A DNA stretch of 64,000 nt from Acuticoccus sp963704595. Lineage in GTDB: Bacteria; Pseudomonadota; Alphaproteobacteria; Rhizobiales; Amorphaceae. The position numbers were made by a program, and so were the translations under genes. The number at the start of each line of letters is the position of its first letter. The stretch's first letter is position 1. This document shows positions 9,213 to 18,220 of this stretch, piece by piece. The stretch spans positions 868,001 through 932,000 of the forward strand of contig OY969922.1 of the NCBI GenBank assembly GCA_963704595.1. Reading direction: 5' to 3'. Below the pieces are notes generated by a model. That model was given only the letters and a program-made list of their open reading frames with translations. It had not been told where the DNA came from and did no database searches.

Positions 9213-10697
9213 ATGCAATATGCAGGCGACAAGCAACCGAACTTTCTAATCGTTACCTTCGATCAGTGGCCCGCTCCGCTGATGAACCATCAGGGTCACG
9301 GGGCGATCGACACCCCGACCCTGGACACCCTCGCCGCAGCCGGAACACGGTTCGACCGCGCCTATTCGGAGTGCCCGATCTGCATTCCCGCGCGCCGTAC
9401 GCTGATGACCGGGCAGACCCCGCGCACCCACGGCGACCGCACCTTCCAGCCCGCGCTGACCATGCCCGAGGGCGTGCCGACCCTCGCCGGCACGTTCGGC
9501 GAGGCCGGCTACCAGACCTTCGCCGTCGGCAAGCTGCACGCCTATCCGCCGCGCGACCGGATCGGCTTCGACGACGCGCTGATCGCGGAGGAGGGCCGCC
9601 CGCAGCTCGGCGCGGTCGACGACTACGACATCCATCTCGCCGACCGCGGCTTCGTCGGCCAGGGCTACGCACACGCCATGTCGAACAACGACTATGGTTG
9701 GCGCACCTTCCACCTGCCGGAGGACTGCCACGTCACCAACTGGACGACGCAGGCGATGTGCCGGACCATCAAGCGCCGCGACCCGACACGGCCCGCGCTC
9801 TGGTACCTCTCCTACACCCATCCGCATCCGCCGATCACCCCGCTCGCGGCTTACTTCGAGCGCTACGCCCGCCGCACGATTCCCGACTCGCTGACGGCGG
9901 ATTGGGCGGAGGGCGACCTGCCGCACGCGCTGGAGGCGGTGCGCACCTTCTGGCACCAGCTCTCGCCGGAGGCGCTGGCCGACGTGCGCCGCGCCTTCTA
10001 CGCCCAGTGCACCCAGATCGACGCGCAGCTCCGCCTCGTCATCGGCACGCTGCGCGAGGAGGGCGTGCTCGACAACACGGTGATCCTCGTCACCGGCGAC
10101 CACGGCGACATGCTGGGAGACTTCGGCCTCTACGCCAAGCGCCTCTTCTACGAAGGCTCCGCTCGCGTCCCGATGATCCTGACCGCCCCGAAGAACTTTC
10201 CGCGCATCGGGGCGGGCGTGATCGACCGCCGTCCCGTCGGCCTCGCGGACGTGATGCCGACCCTCCTCGACATTGCCGGCATCGCCGTGCCGGACACCTG
10301 CGACGGCCGCTCGATGCTGGGCGAGCGGCGCGACATCCTCTACGGCGAGGCTCTGGAAGGCCCCAAGGCGACGCGGATGGTGACCGACGGCCGGCACAAG
10401 CTGATCTGGTACCCCGACGGCAACGTCATCCAGCTCTTCGACCTCGACGCCGACCCGCGGGAGCAGCACGACCTCTCGGCCGACGCCGGCGCCGCGGACA
10501 TGCGCGCCAAACTCACGGCGGCGTTGATGGAAAACCTCTACGGCGAGGATCTCGATGCGGTGGAGAACGGCGAACTCAAGGGCCGCGGGCCGACGCCGGT
10601 TCCGCCGGTGGCCAACCGCGGACTCTCCGGCCAGCGCGGCATCCACTACCCGCAGCCGCCGGTCTCCGACCCTTCCGTGATCGTCGGCGCGGGCTAG
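9213..10697 (+). CDS. Sulfatase (formylglycine-dependent, alkaline phosphatase superfamily)
   Basis: A 494-residue cytoplasmic-looking protein without a signal peptide. The sulfatase motif C-I-P-A-R at residues 57-61 provides the cysteine that is converted to formylglycine, followed by RTLMTGQ-P-R-T-H. The metal-binding aspartate region near the start reads IVTFDQW, and the late VTGDHGDMLGD supplies the Asp-His pair. Members hydrolyse sulfate or phosphonate monoesters. The short form and the absence of export suggest a choline-sulfatase-like or phosphonate-monoester-like substrate rather than a polysaccharide; that is inference. It is divergent from tctC and followed by an aldo/keto reductase. 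A formylglycine-generating enzyme is not in the window. Confidence 0.88.
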   Translation: MQYAGDKQPNFLIVTFDQWPAPLMNHQGHGAIDTPTLDTLAAAGTRFDRAYSECPICIPARRTLMTGQTPRTHGDRTFQPALTMPEGVPTLAGTFGEAGYQTFAVGKLHAYPPRDRIGFDDALIAEEGRPQLGAVDDYDIHLADRGFVGQGYAHAMSNNDYGWRTFHLPEDCHVTNWTTQAMCRTIKRRDPTRPALWYLSYTHPHPPITPLAAYFERYARRTIPDSLTADWAEGDLPHALEAVRTFWHQLSPEALADVRRAFYAQCTQIDAQLRLVIGTLREEGVLDNTVILVTGDHGDMLGDFGLYAKRLFYEGSARVPMILTAPKNFPRIGAGVIDRRPVGLADVMPTLLDIAGIAVPDTCDGRSMLGERRDILYGEALEGPKATRMVTDGRHKLIWYPDGNVIQLFDLDADPREQHDLSADAGAADMRAKLTAALMENLYGEDLDAVENGELKGRGPTPVPPVANRGLSGQRGIHYPQPPVSDPSVIVGAG

Positions 10698-10798
10698 AGG
10701 CGGTCGAACTTCGCGCTGGACACGGGGGCGGTGCCGTCCGTAACCCTCATGCGCGGGACGATCACGTCATGACATGCGAAAACGGGAGGGCGAACAAC

Positions 10799-11807
10799 AT
10801 GATACCGATGAGCTTACTGGGGCGTAGCGGCCTCTCGGTCTCCCGCATCTGCCTCGGCACGATGACCTTCGGCGGCCGCACCGACGAAGCCGAAGGCGGC
10901 CGCATCTACGCCGCCGCACGCGACAACGGCGTCAACTTCATCGACACGGCGGACGTCTACAACGGCGGCGCGTCGGAAGTGGCGGTCGGCAAGCTCATTG
11001 CCGCAGAGCGCGACAAGGTGGTGGTGGCGAGCAAGGCCGCCAACGTGATGGGCGACGCGCCCAACCTCGGCGGCCTCTCCCGCTCGTGGCTGAACAAGGC
11101 GGTGGACGGTTCGCTCAAGCGCCTCGGCACCGACTATCTCGACATCCTCTACCTCCACAAGGAGGACCACAACACGCCGCTCCAGGAGACCGTGCGCGCG
11201 CTGGAGGACCTCACGCGGTCCGGCAAGATCCGCTACTTCGGCGTCTCCAACCACCGCGCCTGGCGCGTTGCCGAGCTCGTGCGGTGGTGCGACGAGGCCA
11301 ACATCACCCGCCCCGTGGTGTGCCAGCCCTACTACCACGCGCTTTACCGGGTGATCGAAGTCGAGCTCCTGCCGGCCTGCGCGCACTACGACATCGGCGT
11401 CTTCAACTACAGCCCGCTCGCCCGCGGCGTCCTCTCCGGCAAGTATGCCGGCGGGGTGCCGGAGGACAGCCGCGCCGCGTCGAAGGACATGCGCATCATG
11501 CAGACCGAGTTCCGGCCCGAGACCATCGATGCAGCGGACAGGTTCGTGGCGCGCGCTGAGGAGCGCGGCGTGTCGCCGTCGGCCTACGCCATCGCCTTCG
11601 TGCTCGCGAACCCGCACATCACCGGCGCAATCGCAGGCCCGCGCACGCTGGAGCAGTTCGAGGCCTATCTCGGCGCCTGCGACGTGGAGTGGACCGCCGA
11701 GGACGAGGCTTTCGCCGAAAGCGTGGTGCCCGACAGGCTCGACCGTGGTGCACCACTACTTCGACCCGCAGTACCCGGTCGAAGGCCGCCCCGTCCCCCG
11801 CGCCTGA
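10799..11807 (+). CDS. Aldo/keto reductase (frame broken near the 3' end)
   Basis: The protein carries the AKR catalytic tetrad: Asp and Tyr in FIDTADVYNGG, Lys in VVVASKAAN, and His in ILYLHKEDHNTP. It also has GKIRYFGVSNH and the NADPH-binding tail GAIAGPRTLEQFEA. This points to a YajO/Gfo-like AKR that reduces carbonyls with NADPH. The ATG at 10799 follows a GGGAGGG site. Near 11729-11731 (CCC) an apparent extra C moves the frame. The expected C-terminus, FDPQYPVEGRP to a stop at 11807, lies in the next frame, whereas the unrepaired frame runs on to 11854 with nonsense. I give the repaired span. It may be co-transcribed with the sulfatase. Confidence 0.85.
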
Positions 11808-11914
11808 CGATTCGGCGGAAGGGGGCGGACACGGTAACGTGCCATGCCCCCTAATGGACGAAGCGTCGCGGCAGGCCTAAGAATGGCGCACATTCAGCCG
11901 GAGGGCCCCGCACC

Positions 11915-12592
11915 ATGATCCGCTTCTACTTCCACCAGACGCCGAACCCGATGAAGGTGGCGCTGCTCCTCGAGGAGCTTGGCGCTGCCTACGAGCCGGT
12001 GGCGCTCGACACCTTCAAGGGCGAGCAGCACGGCGCTGAGTTCGCGAAGATCAACCCCAACGGCAAGGCGCCGGCGATCGAGGACGATGGCGTCCGCGTC
12101 TTCGATTCCACCGCGATCCTGCTCTACCTCGCCGAAAAGCACGGCGCCTTCCTCGGCGACGCGGCGGACCGTGGCGAGCTCCTGTCGTGGCTGTTCTGGG
12201 TGGCGTCGGGTCTCGGCCCGTTCTCCGGCCAGTGGGTCCACTTCCAGACCGCCGGCGCGGAAGAGGGCGGCGACTACGCCAAGCGCCGCTACAAGTACGA
12301 GGCCCACCGCCACTACAAGGTGCTGAACGACCACCTCGCCGGCCGCGACTTCATCGTCGGCGACAGCTACACCATCGCCGACATGGCGGCCTGGGGCTGG
12401 GTGGACCGCAACGTGCGAGTGCTGGGAGAGGGCGGCATCGACGCCTATCCCAACGTCAATCGCTGGTACGAGGCGGTGAATGCCCGCCCCGCAGTCGCCA
12501 AGGCCCGCGAACTCCCGTTCCGGCTGTCGTTCAAGACAGACTTCGATGACGAGACCCGCCGCGCGCTGTTCCCGTCGAACTTCGCGGCCTGA
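11915..12592 (+). CDS. Glutathione S-transferase family protein (Nu-class-like)
   Basis: A 225-residue protein with an N-terminal thioredoxin-like domain (about 1-83) and an all-helical C-terminal domain. The glutathione-binding features are TPNPMKV near the start, NPNGKAPAI with its cis-proline, and FDSTAILLYLAEKHG, where Asp-Ser contacts the gamma-glutamyl group. The C-terminal YTIADMAAWGWVDR is the N-capping box. The arrangement resembles the Nu class (YfcG/YghU), which has disulfide reductase activity with glutathione. It begins at ATG 11915 after a GGAGGG site and is convergent with clpS. Confidence 0.88.
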   Translation: MIRFYFHQTPNPMKVALLLEELGAAYEPVALDTFKGEQHGAEFAKINPNGKAPAIEDDGVRVFDSTAILLYLAEKHGAFLGDAADRGELLSWLFWVASGLGPFSGQWVHFQTAGAEEGGDYAKRRYKYEAHRHYKVLNDHLAGRDFIVGDSYTIADMAAWGWVDRNVRVLGEGGIDAYPNVNRWYEAVNARPAVAKARELPFRLSFKTDFDDETRRALFPSNFAA

Positions 12593-12604
12593 GCGGCGGC
12601 CGGC

Positions 12605-12922
12605 CTATTCCTCGGGTTCCGTCGTGAACTGGAGGGGGTGGCCGGCTTCCTTGGCGAGGTCGGTCGCCTCGTCGGCCTTCGTCTCGGCGATGTCCTTCGG
12701 GTAGACCGAGACCACGCAGGCGCCGCGGGTGTGTGCGACGTACATGATCCGCGCGGCCTGGTCCTCGCCGATGCGGAACACGGCCTGCAGCACCCGCACG
12801 ACGAAGTTGCGCGGCGTGAAGTCATCGTTCAGCAGGATCACCTTGTGGAGCTTGGGACGCTCCACCTTCGGCTTCACCCGCGTCTTGAGTTCGGTGTCGG
12901 TGCTGCTCATAGTTGTAGCCAC
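12605..12922 (-). CDS. clpS: ATP-dependent Clp protease adaptor ClpS
   Basis: This 105-residue protein is the N-degron adaptor that delivers substrates with bulky N-terminal residues to ClpA of the ClpAP protease. KVILLNDDFTPRNFVVRVLQAVF contains the conserved DD-T/F-x-x-FV core that forms the binding pocket for the N-degron, and AHTRGACVVSVYPKDIAETKADEA is the ClpA-facing half. Its variable N-terminal tail is about 30 residues. clpA is not adjacent. The gene upstream on the same strand is the AT-rich orphan at 12.9-13.7 kb, whose end overlaps the clpS start by 16 bases. Confidence 0.95.
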   Translation of the reverse strand: MATTMSSTDTELKTRVKPKVERPKLHKVILLNDDFTPRNFVVRVLQAVFRIGEDQAARIMYVAHTRGACVVSVYPKDIAETKADEATDLAKEAGHPLQFTTEPEE

Positions 12923-13696
12923 TCGTTACTATAAGGAATTTCGAAAACGTAACCTGTTCTTGAGTTTCGCAACGCAAAATGATCACGGTGAATAACAAAT
13001 TGTACATGATCTCCAGTCATGTAACGTCCATGAGTTAGCCCGACTTGGTAGTTATTGTATAAATCTAAGAGAATCTTGTCGGCGTGAGCTGCATGGAAGA
13101 GGCCTGAACTCACCAAGCGTTAATCCGCCTTTGGCGTATATCCACCAGTTTTCATCTACTGCGATGGGTGTATTGATCCCGCGATCCCGCAGGCCAATTT
13201 CCAACTGCTCCGAGCGGTCGAGTTTACTTGAAACATCGCCAATTTTGATGAAGAGGTGCGGGAAGTTTTTGACCGCGGTTTCAAATAGCCGTGTCGGAGC
13301 GAAAGTGCCATCTCTGACGCGACCATGAGGGATAACATCAATGAGAAAGAACGATTTCTCGTCGAAAATTGCGAATAAAAGCAAAGAGGATCGCTTGGAA
13401 ATGCCTCCAGAACGCTTCACTTTAGAAACGTGGAGATGATGCATCCCCCACTGCATCAGGATAAGATCCAAGTCGTTTCGGTTTATCGGCTTAACCTTTC
13501 GGTGAGGCTCATTGGATGGGGTGTGCAATTTATCTGTTTGATGTCGATTAATATCATCGCCGTTAGCGATGGCTGCGAGTAGATTATCGAGGAGTTTGTG
13601 AAATGCGGTATCTAAGTTATTATAGCTTTCAATGAACGCTCCGCTCTTGATGATTTCTCTTGGATGGGCTGGTACCCGCCTGCCAATTCTAGTCAA
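12907..13696 (-). CDS. Uncharacterised AT-rich orphan gene (frame broken; possibly 5'-truncated)
   Basis: I do not recognise this protein. The two reading frames, 13696 down to about 13115 and then to the stop at 12907, join into one protein of about 262 residues if one T is removed at 13115-13116. Visible features are a GMHHLHVSK motif, then SSLLLFAIFDEKSFFLIDVIPHG, a hydrophobic strand pattern ending in His-Gly, and a C-terminal segment with HAAHADKILLDLYNNY. There are no membrane spans. The listed start is TTG 13696. The frame stays open and protein-like upstream to about 13840, overlapping the end of uvrB, but without ATG or GTG, so the true start may be lost. Base composition is clearly more AT-rich than both neighbours, which suggests transfer. 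Confidence 0.55.
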
Positions 13697-13832
13697 ATAA
13701 GACGTAAGTAATTTGTACGCTTCTGATCGCGTGTCGCGGGTCAGCTCTAGCGCCGTGCGTTGTTGGTTTTGTTCAGAAAGCCATTCAATTAGGGATTTGA
13801 GGTATGCCTGACTTATAGCGCTGAACCGCCCT

Positions 13833-16643
13833 CTAACTGCCGGGGCGGCCGGTCTTGCGTTTGCGGCGGCCGGCCTTCTTCACGTCCGCCGGGTCCTCGT
13901 AGCTGCCGACCCCGACCTTGTGGCGGCGGATGAGGCCAGCGTCGTCGGCCTCGGGCTTCGGCGGCGGGGCCTTCTGGCGGGGCTTCTCAGTGCGCTTCAC
14001 CGTCATCTCGTCGAGGCCGTTCTTCCGCGCGCGGGTGGGTGGGAGGTCCTCGTCCTCGCGGCGGACGCGGCCGCGGTCGGTGCCGGGGCCCATGTCGTCG
14101 AGCGAGGGCTTCTTCGCCCGCGTCTTGAGGTTGGCGGAGGCGTTGTAGTCGCGGTCGCCCGAGTAGCGGCCGGCGGTGGCCTCGATGTCGCGCTGGCGGG
14201 CCATCGGGTCGTCGGCGATGGCAAGCTCGGTCTTCTGCAGGCGCTGGATCTCGTCGCGCAGGCGGGCCGCGGTCTCGAATTCGAGGTTCGCGGCGGCGTC
14301 GCGCATCTGCTTCTCGAGGTCTTCCACGGTGACGCGCATGTTGTGGCCGATGCCGCGCGTGTCCTTCGCCGAGCCCTTGTCGATCGAGACGTGATCGCGC
14401 TCGTAGAGGCTTTCGAGGATGTCGCCGATGTTGCGCTTCACGCTTTCGGGCGTGATGCCGTGCTCTTCGTTGTAGGCGAGCTGCTTCTCGCGCCGGCGGT
14501 TGGTCTCCTGGATCGCGCGGTCCATCGAGCCCGTCATCCGGTCGGCGTAGAGGATCACCCGGCCGTCGACGTTACGGGCCGCGCGGCCGATGGTCTGCAC
14601 CAGCGAGGTTTCGGAGCGCAGGAAGCCTTCCTTGTCGGCGTCCAGGATCGCGACGAGGCCGCACTCGGGGATGTCGAGCCCCTCGCGCAGGAGGTTGATG
14701 CCGACCAGCACGTCGAACGTGCCGAGACGCAGGTCGCGGATGATCTCGATCCGCTCGATGGTGTCGATGTCGGAGTGCATGTAGCGCACACGGATGCCGT
14801 GGTCGTGCAGGTACTCCGTCAGGTCCTCGGCCATGCGCTTGGTGAGGACGGTGACGAGGGTGCGGTAGCCGGCATCGGCGACGGCGCGGATCTCGCCGAG
14901 CACGTCGTCGACCTGATGCTTGGCCGGGCGGATCTCCACCGGCGGGTCGATGAGGCCCGTCGGGCGGATGACCTGCTCGACGAAGACGCCGCCGGCCTCC
15001 TCCATCTCCCAGCTCGCAGGGGTCGCGGACACGGCGACCGTCTGCGGCCGCATCATGTCCCACTCCTCGAAGCGGAGCGGGCGGTTGTCCATGCAAGACG
15101 GCAGGCGGAAGCCGTACTCGGCCAGCGTCGCCTTGCGGCGGAAGTCGCCTTTGTACATGGCGCCGATCTGCGGCACCGTCACGTGGCTCTCGTCGAGGAA
15201 GACGAGCGCGTTGTCGGGCAGGTACTCGAACAGGGTGGGGGGCGGCTCTCCGGGCTTGCGGCCCGTCAGGTAGCGCGAATAGTTCTCGATGCCGTTGCAG
15301 GCGCCGGTCGCCTCCATCATCTCGAGGTCGAACTGGGTGCGCTGCTCGAGCCGCTGCGCTTCGAGCAGGCGGCCTGCGTTGTTGAGCTCCACCAGCCGAT
15401 GCTTCAGCTCTGCCTTGATCGACTTCATCGCCTGCTGCAGCGTCGGCCGCGGCGTGACGTAGTGGGAGTTGGCGTAGACCTTGACCAGCTCCATCTCGTC
15501 CTGCTTGCGGCCGGTCAGCGGGTCGAACTCGGTGATGGACTCGACCTCGTCGCCGAACAGGGAGACGCGCCACGCACGGTCTTCATAGTGCGCGGGGAAG
15601 ATTTCGACCGTATCGCCGCGCACACGGAAGGTGCCGCGGACGAAGTTGATGTCGGACCGCTTGTACTGGAGCGCGACGAGGTCGGCGAGAAGCTGTCGCT
15701 GGTCGAGCTGTTCGCCGAGCTTGATGGAGAACGTCATCGCCGTATAGGTCTCGACCGAGCCGATACCGTAGATGCACGACACCGACGCGACGATGATGAC
15801 GTCGTCCCGCTCCAGCAGCGAGCGGGTGGCGGAGTGGCGCATCCGGTCGATCTGCTCGTTGATCGACGATTCCTTCTCGATGTACGTGTCCGTCCGCGGC
15901 ACGTACGCTTCCGGCTGGTAATAGTCGTAGTACGAGACGAAGTACTCGACCGCGTTGTCCGGGAAGAAGGACTTGAACTCGCCGTAGAGCTGGGCGGCCA
16001 GCGTCTTGTTCGGTGCGAGGATGAGGGCGGGGCGCTGGGTCCGCTCGATCACCTGCGCCATGGTGTAGGTCTTGCCCGAGCCCGTGACGCCGAGGAGCAC
16101 CTGGCAGCGGTCCTCGTCCCTGATGCCGTTCACCAGCTCCTCGATGGCGGTCGGCTGGTCGCCCTTCGGCTCGTATTCGGACTTGAGGGTGAGCGTATAG
16201 CCGCCCTCGGACTTTTCGGGCCGGGGCGGGCGGTGGGGCTGCCATTCGCCGGCACGGAACTCCGGGCGGCCCTTGGTGATGAGGTCTTCCAGCGCGGCGA
16301 CGGTCGCGGTGGCGCCGGACGGGGTCAGCGCCTCGGCTTCCTCCATCGAGATGTCGAGGCCGGGGATGGGGTTGAGGCCGGCGCCCGCGCGTTCGCGCGC
16401 GCTCGCCTTGCCGCCCATGGAGGTGCCGCGGGCGGTGCGCTCTGCCTTGGCCTTCTTTGCCTTCGGCTTTTCGGCCGGCTCCTTGCGGGAAGCCTTCGGC
16501 GCAGCCTTCTTCGGTTTCGGCGGTGCGGAATCGGCAGCGCTTTCCGCGGCGACTTCGTCGGCGAAGTCGGCGATCGCGCTCGGGCGCGCGCTGCGCTTGC
16601 CCGGCGAGCGGGCGCTGTCTGTCGTTCCGGTGTCACTGGCCAT
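13833..16643 (-). CDS. uvrB: UvrABC system protein B (excinuclease helicase subunit)
   Basis: UvrB verifies DNA damage after loading by UvrA and recruits UvrC for dual incision. The core begins near residue 150 (SEYEPKGDQPTAI). It has Walker A GVTGSGKT near 183, the beta-hairpin region YYDYYQPEAYVPRTDTYIEKE, DESHVT, helicase motifs including INLLREGLDIPE and TIGRAARN, and a C-terminal UVR domain (VEDLEKQMRDAAANLEFE) that contacts UvrC. A tail of about 115 basic residues follows. I chose ATG 16643 (MASDTGTT), which gives 936 residues. The 150-residue N-terminal extension is Lys/Ala/Pro-rich and low in complexity, as in several alphaproteobacterial UvrBs. Confidence 0.95.
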   Translation of the reverse strand: MASDTGTTDSARSPGKRSARPSAIADFADEVAAESAADSAPPKPKKAAPKASRKEPAEKPKAKKAKAERTARGTSMGGKASARERAGAGLNPIPGLDISMEEAEALTPSGATATVAALEDLITKGRPEFRAGEWQPHRPPRPEKSEGGYTLTLKSEYEPKGDQPTAIEELVNGIRDEDRCQVLLGVTGSGKTYTMAQVIERTQRPALILAPNKTLAAQLYGEFKSFFPDNAVEYFVSYYDYYQPEAYVPRTDTYIEKESSINEQIDRMRHSATRSLLERDDVIIVASVSCIYGIGSVETYTAMTFSIKLGEQLDQRQLLADLVALQYKRSDINFVRGTFRVRGDTVEIFPAHYEDRAWRVSLFGDEVESITEFDPLTGRKQDEMELVKVYANSHYVTPRPTLQQAMKSIKAELKHRLVELNNAGRLLEAQRLEQRTQFDLEMMEATGACNGIENYSRYLTGRKPGEPPPTLFEYLPDNALVFLDESHVTVPQIGAMYKGDFRRKATLAEYGFRLPSCMDNRPLRFEEWDMMRPQTVAVSATPASWEMEEAGGVFVEQVIRPTGLIDPPVEIRPAKHQVDDVLGEIRAVADAGYRTLVTVLTKRMAEDLTEYLHDHGIRVRYMHSDIDTIERIEIIRDLRLGTFDVLVGINLLREGLDIPECGLVAILDADKEGFLRSETSLVQTIGRAARNVDGRVILYADRMTGSMDRAIQETNRRREKQLAYNEEHGITPESVKRNIGDILESLYERDHVSIDKGSAKDTRGIGHNMRVTVEDLEKQMRDAAANLEFETAARLRDEIQRLQKTELAIADDPMARQRDIEATAGRYSGDRDYNASANLKTRAKKPSLDDMGPGTDRGRVRREDEDLPPTRARKNGLDEMTVKRTEKPRQKAPPPKPEADDAGLIRRHKVGVGSYEDPADVKKAGRRKRKTGRPGS

Positions 16644-16756
16644 GGCCCTGATATGGGCCATAACCTCGCCGCCGGAAAGCACCCCGGCGCACGTTCCTGC
16701 CGAACCCCTGCCATGAGGCAGCGGCATAAGCGCGCCCGCGGCGGGCGCGCCGGTCC

Positions 16757-17380
16757 TCAGCGGCCGAAGACGCCCTTCAGCACCTGCGAGAACTTGTTGC
16801 GCCGCGTCTTGCGCTCGAGGTCTTCCTGGCTCTTCAGCCAGGCGATCTGCACAACGCGCCGCTCGCCGGTGAACGGCTTGTGCCCGTGCCACGAATTGTC
16901 GGCCCGGAGGAAGGCGAAGACCGTGCCCATCGTCGGCGGCACCTCGACGGCGTAGGGCTCGAACGCATCGGCGTTGTGGAGGACGCGGAGGCGCCCGCTC
17001 TCGTCGGCGTTCCAGTCGTCGTTCATGTAAACGAGCATCGTCATCACCTTCGACGGCCCGTCGGTGTGGATCGCGCCGTACTTTGGCTGCGAGCGCTTCA
17101 TGATGGTGGTGATGCGCGGGTAGGGGTGGAGGTCCATGCCGAAGCGCTTCGACAGCGCCTCGGTCACTTCCGGCCCTTCCAGCTCGTCGATGAAGGAGCG
17201 GAAGCGGCCCTTCATGTTCACGTCGTCGACGGTGAGGTAGCCGGGCTTGCTGATCTCCGGGAAAGCGCCGCGCAACTCGTCGACAGCCTCCGGCTTGATG
17301 ACGTTGGCGCCGAGAAGGAAGTCGTAAGGCTCGTGGCTGACGTCGGCCTCCTCGAAGGCCTTCAGGTTGACTGACTGCAT
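16757..17380 (-). CDS. 2-oxoglutarate/Fe(II)-dependent oxygenase family protein
   Basis: A 207-residue protein with the iron-binding facial triad visible as H-T-D near residue 103 (GAIHTDGPSK) and a distal His in NSWHGHKPF near residue 163. The latter is followed by GERRVVQIAW, whose Arg would bind 2-oxoglutarate. The LVYMNDDW-N-A-D-E-SGRLRVLH segment between them is typical of the double-stranded beta-helix of P4HA/2OG-FeII_Oxy proteins that act on small molecules or sugars. The ATG at 17380 fits a single-domain protein. It stands alone between uvrB and a DUF1624 gene. The substrate is unknown. Confidence 0.8.
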   Translation of the reverse strand: MQSVNLKAFEEADVSHEPYDFLLGANVIKPEAVDELRGAFPEISKPGYLTVDDVNMKGRFRSFIDELEGPEVTEALSKRFGMDLHPYPRITTIMKRSQPKYGAIHTDGPSKVMTMLVYMNDDWNADESGRLRVLHNADAFEPYAVEVPPTMGTVFAFLRADNSWHGHKPFTGERRVVQIAWLKSQEDLERKTRRNKFSQVLKGVFGR

Positions 17381-17476
17381 GACGAATTCTTCCCGTGCGT
17401 AAAGAAAACAGCACCTATCGGTACAGCTTCCCGGTGTCCACTGGGTGGCGGGGGATTGCTGCGGCTGCAGCGCTGG

Positions 17477-18220
17477 TCAGTAGCGCGCCGGCGCGATCAG
17501 CTGGATCACCAGCATGAAGATCCCGAACAGCACAGGCTGGTGCGCGATGTAGATGAGGAGGCTGTTCCGGCCCGCCGCCGCAGTCGCACGCAGGAACCCG
17601 CCCGCCTCGCGGTAGCCGGAGGCGCCCGGCGCGGGCCGCGCGATCAGCCGCCCGGCGACCACGCCGAGGAGCGTCACCGCGAACCAGGGGAAGATCGGCT
17701 CGTAGTCGAACGTGTAGGGCCGCGTCTCGCCGAGGCCGAACGGGTAGAACAGCGCCGTGTCGAACGCCGGATCGGTAAAGACGTAGGGCGCCGCGAACAC
17801 GGCGGCCGCGACGGCGAGCGTGACCCAGATGGGCGCACGCAGGAAGGGCAGCGCGAGGACGCTGAACGTCGCGATGGCGTGGAGGATTCCGAAATAGATC
17901 GGCGCCGGCATGGCGAACATCGTCCCCACGGTGACGAGCGCCGCGCAGCCGGCGATCACGAGGAGGCGCATGAGGAACGAGCGCCAGCGTATCCCCTCGC
18001 CGTGGGCATAGACGAGGCTGACGCCGACGAGAAACACGAAGCTCGACGCGATCGAGGCCGCGAACCCGCGCCAGAGCGGCCCCGACGTCACGTCCCAGTC
18101 GACGAAGCCGAAATAGAGGAGGTCGAACGAGAAGTGGTAGGCGACCATCGCGACGATCGCCACACCACGCCCGACATCGACCCAGAGCGCGCGTCGGTCG
18201 CGCGGGTTCAGTACCGCCAC
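17477..18220 (-). CDS. DUF1624 (heparan-alpha-glucosaminide N-acetyltransferase-like) membrane protein
   Basis: A 247-residue protein with about seven to eight membrane segments. RRALWVDVGRGVAIVAMVAYHFSFDL at the N-terminus is the DUF1624 signature (an Asp-x-x-RG followed by a His-bearing helix). Related proteins transfer acetyl groups across a membrane onto an amino sugar. The GTG start at 18220 lies inside the end of the LysR gene (stop at 18208), so the two overlap by 13 bases and are probably translated together. The target molecule is unknown; a cell-envelope sugar is a guess. Confidence 0.8.
   Translation of the reverse strand: MAVLNPRDRRALWVDVGRGVAIVAMVAYHFSFDLLYFGFVDWDVTSGPLWRGFAASIASSFVFLVGVSLVYAHGEGIRWRSFLMRLLVIAGCAALVTVGTMFAMPAPIYFGILHAIATFSVLALPFLRAPIWVTLAVAAAVFAAPYVFTDPAFDTALFYPFGLGETRPYTFDYEPIFPWFAVTLLGVVAGRLIARPAPGASGYREAGGFLRATAAAGRNSLLIYIAHQPVLFGIFMLVIQLIAPARY

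Noticed and set aside
11808..11854. Extended C-terminus of the aldo/keto reductase in the unrepaired frame
   Set aside because: The last residues are Arg/Pro-rich nonsense, while the family end FDPQYPVEGRP lies in the neighbouring frame.
13920..16955. A long open frame (1,011 codons) on the plus strand opposite uvrB, and similar ones opposite other genes
   Set aside because: High-GC shadow frames; Arg/Pro/Gly/Asp-biased nonsense without family motifs, lying over strongly conserved genes.
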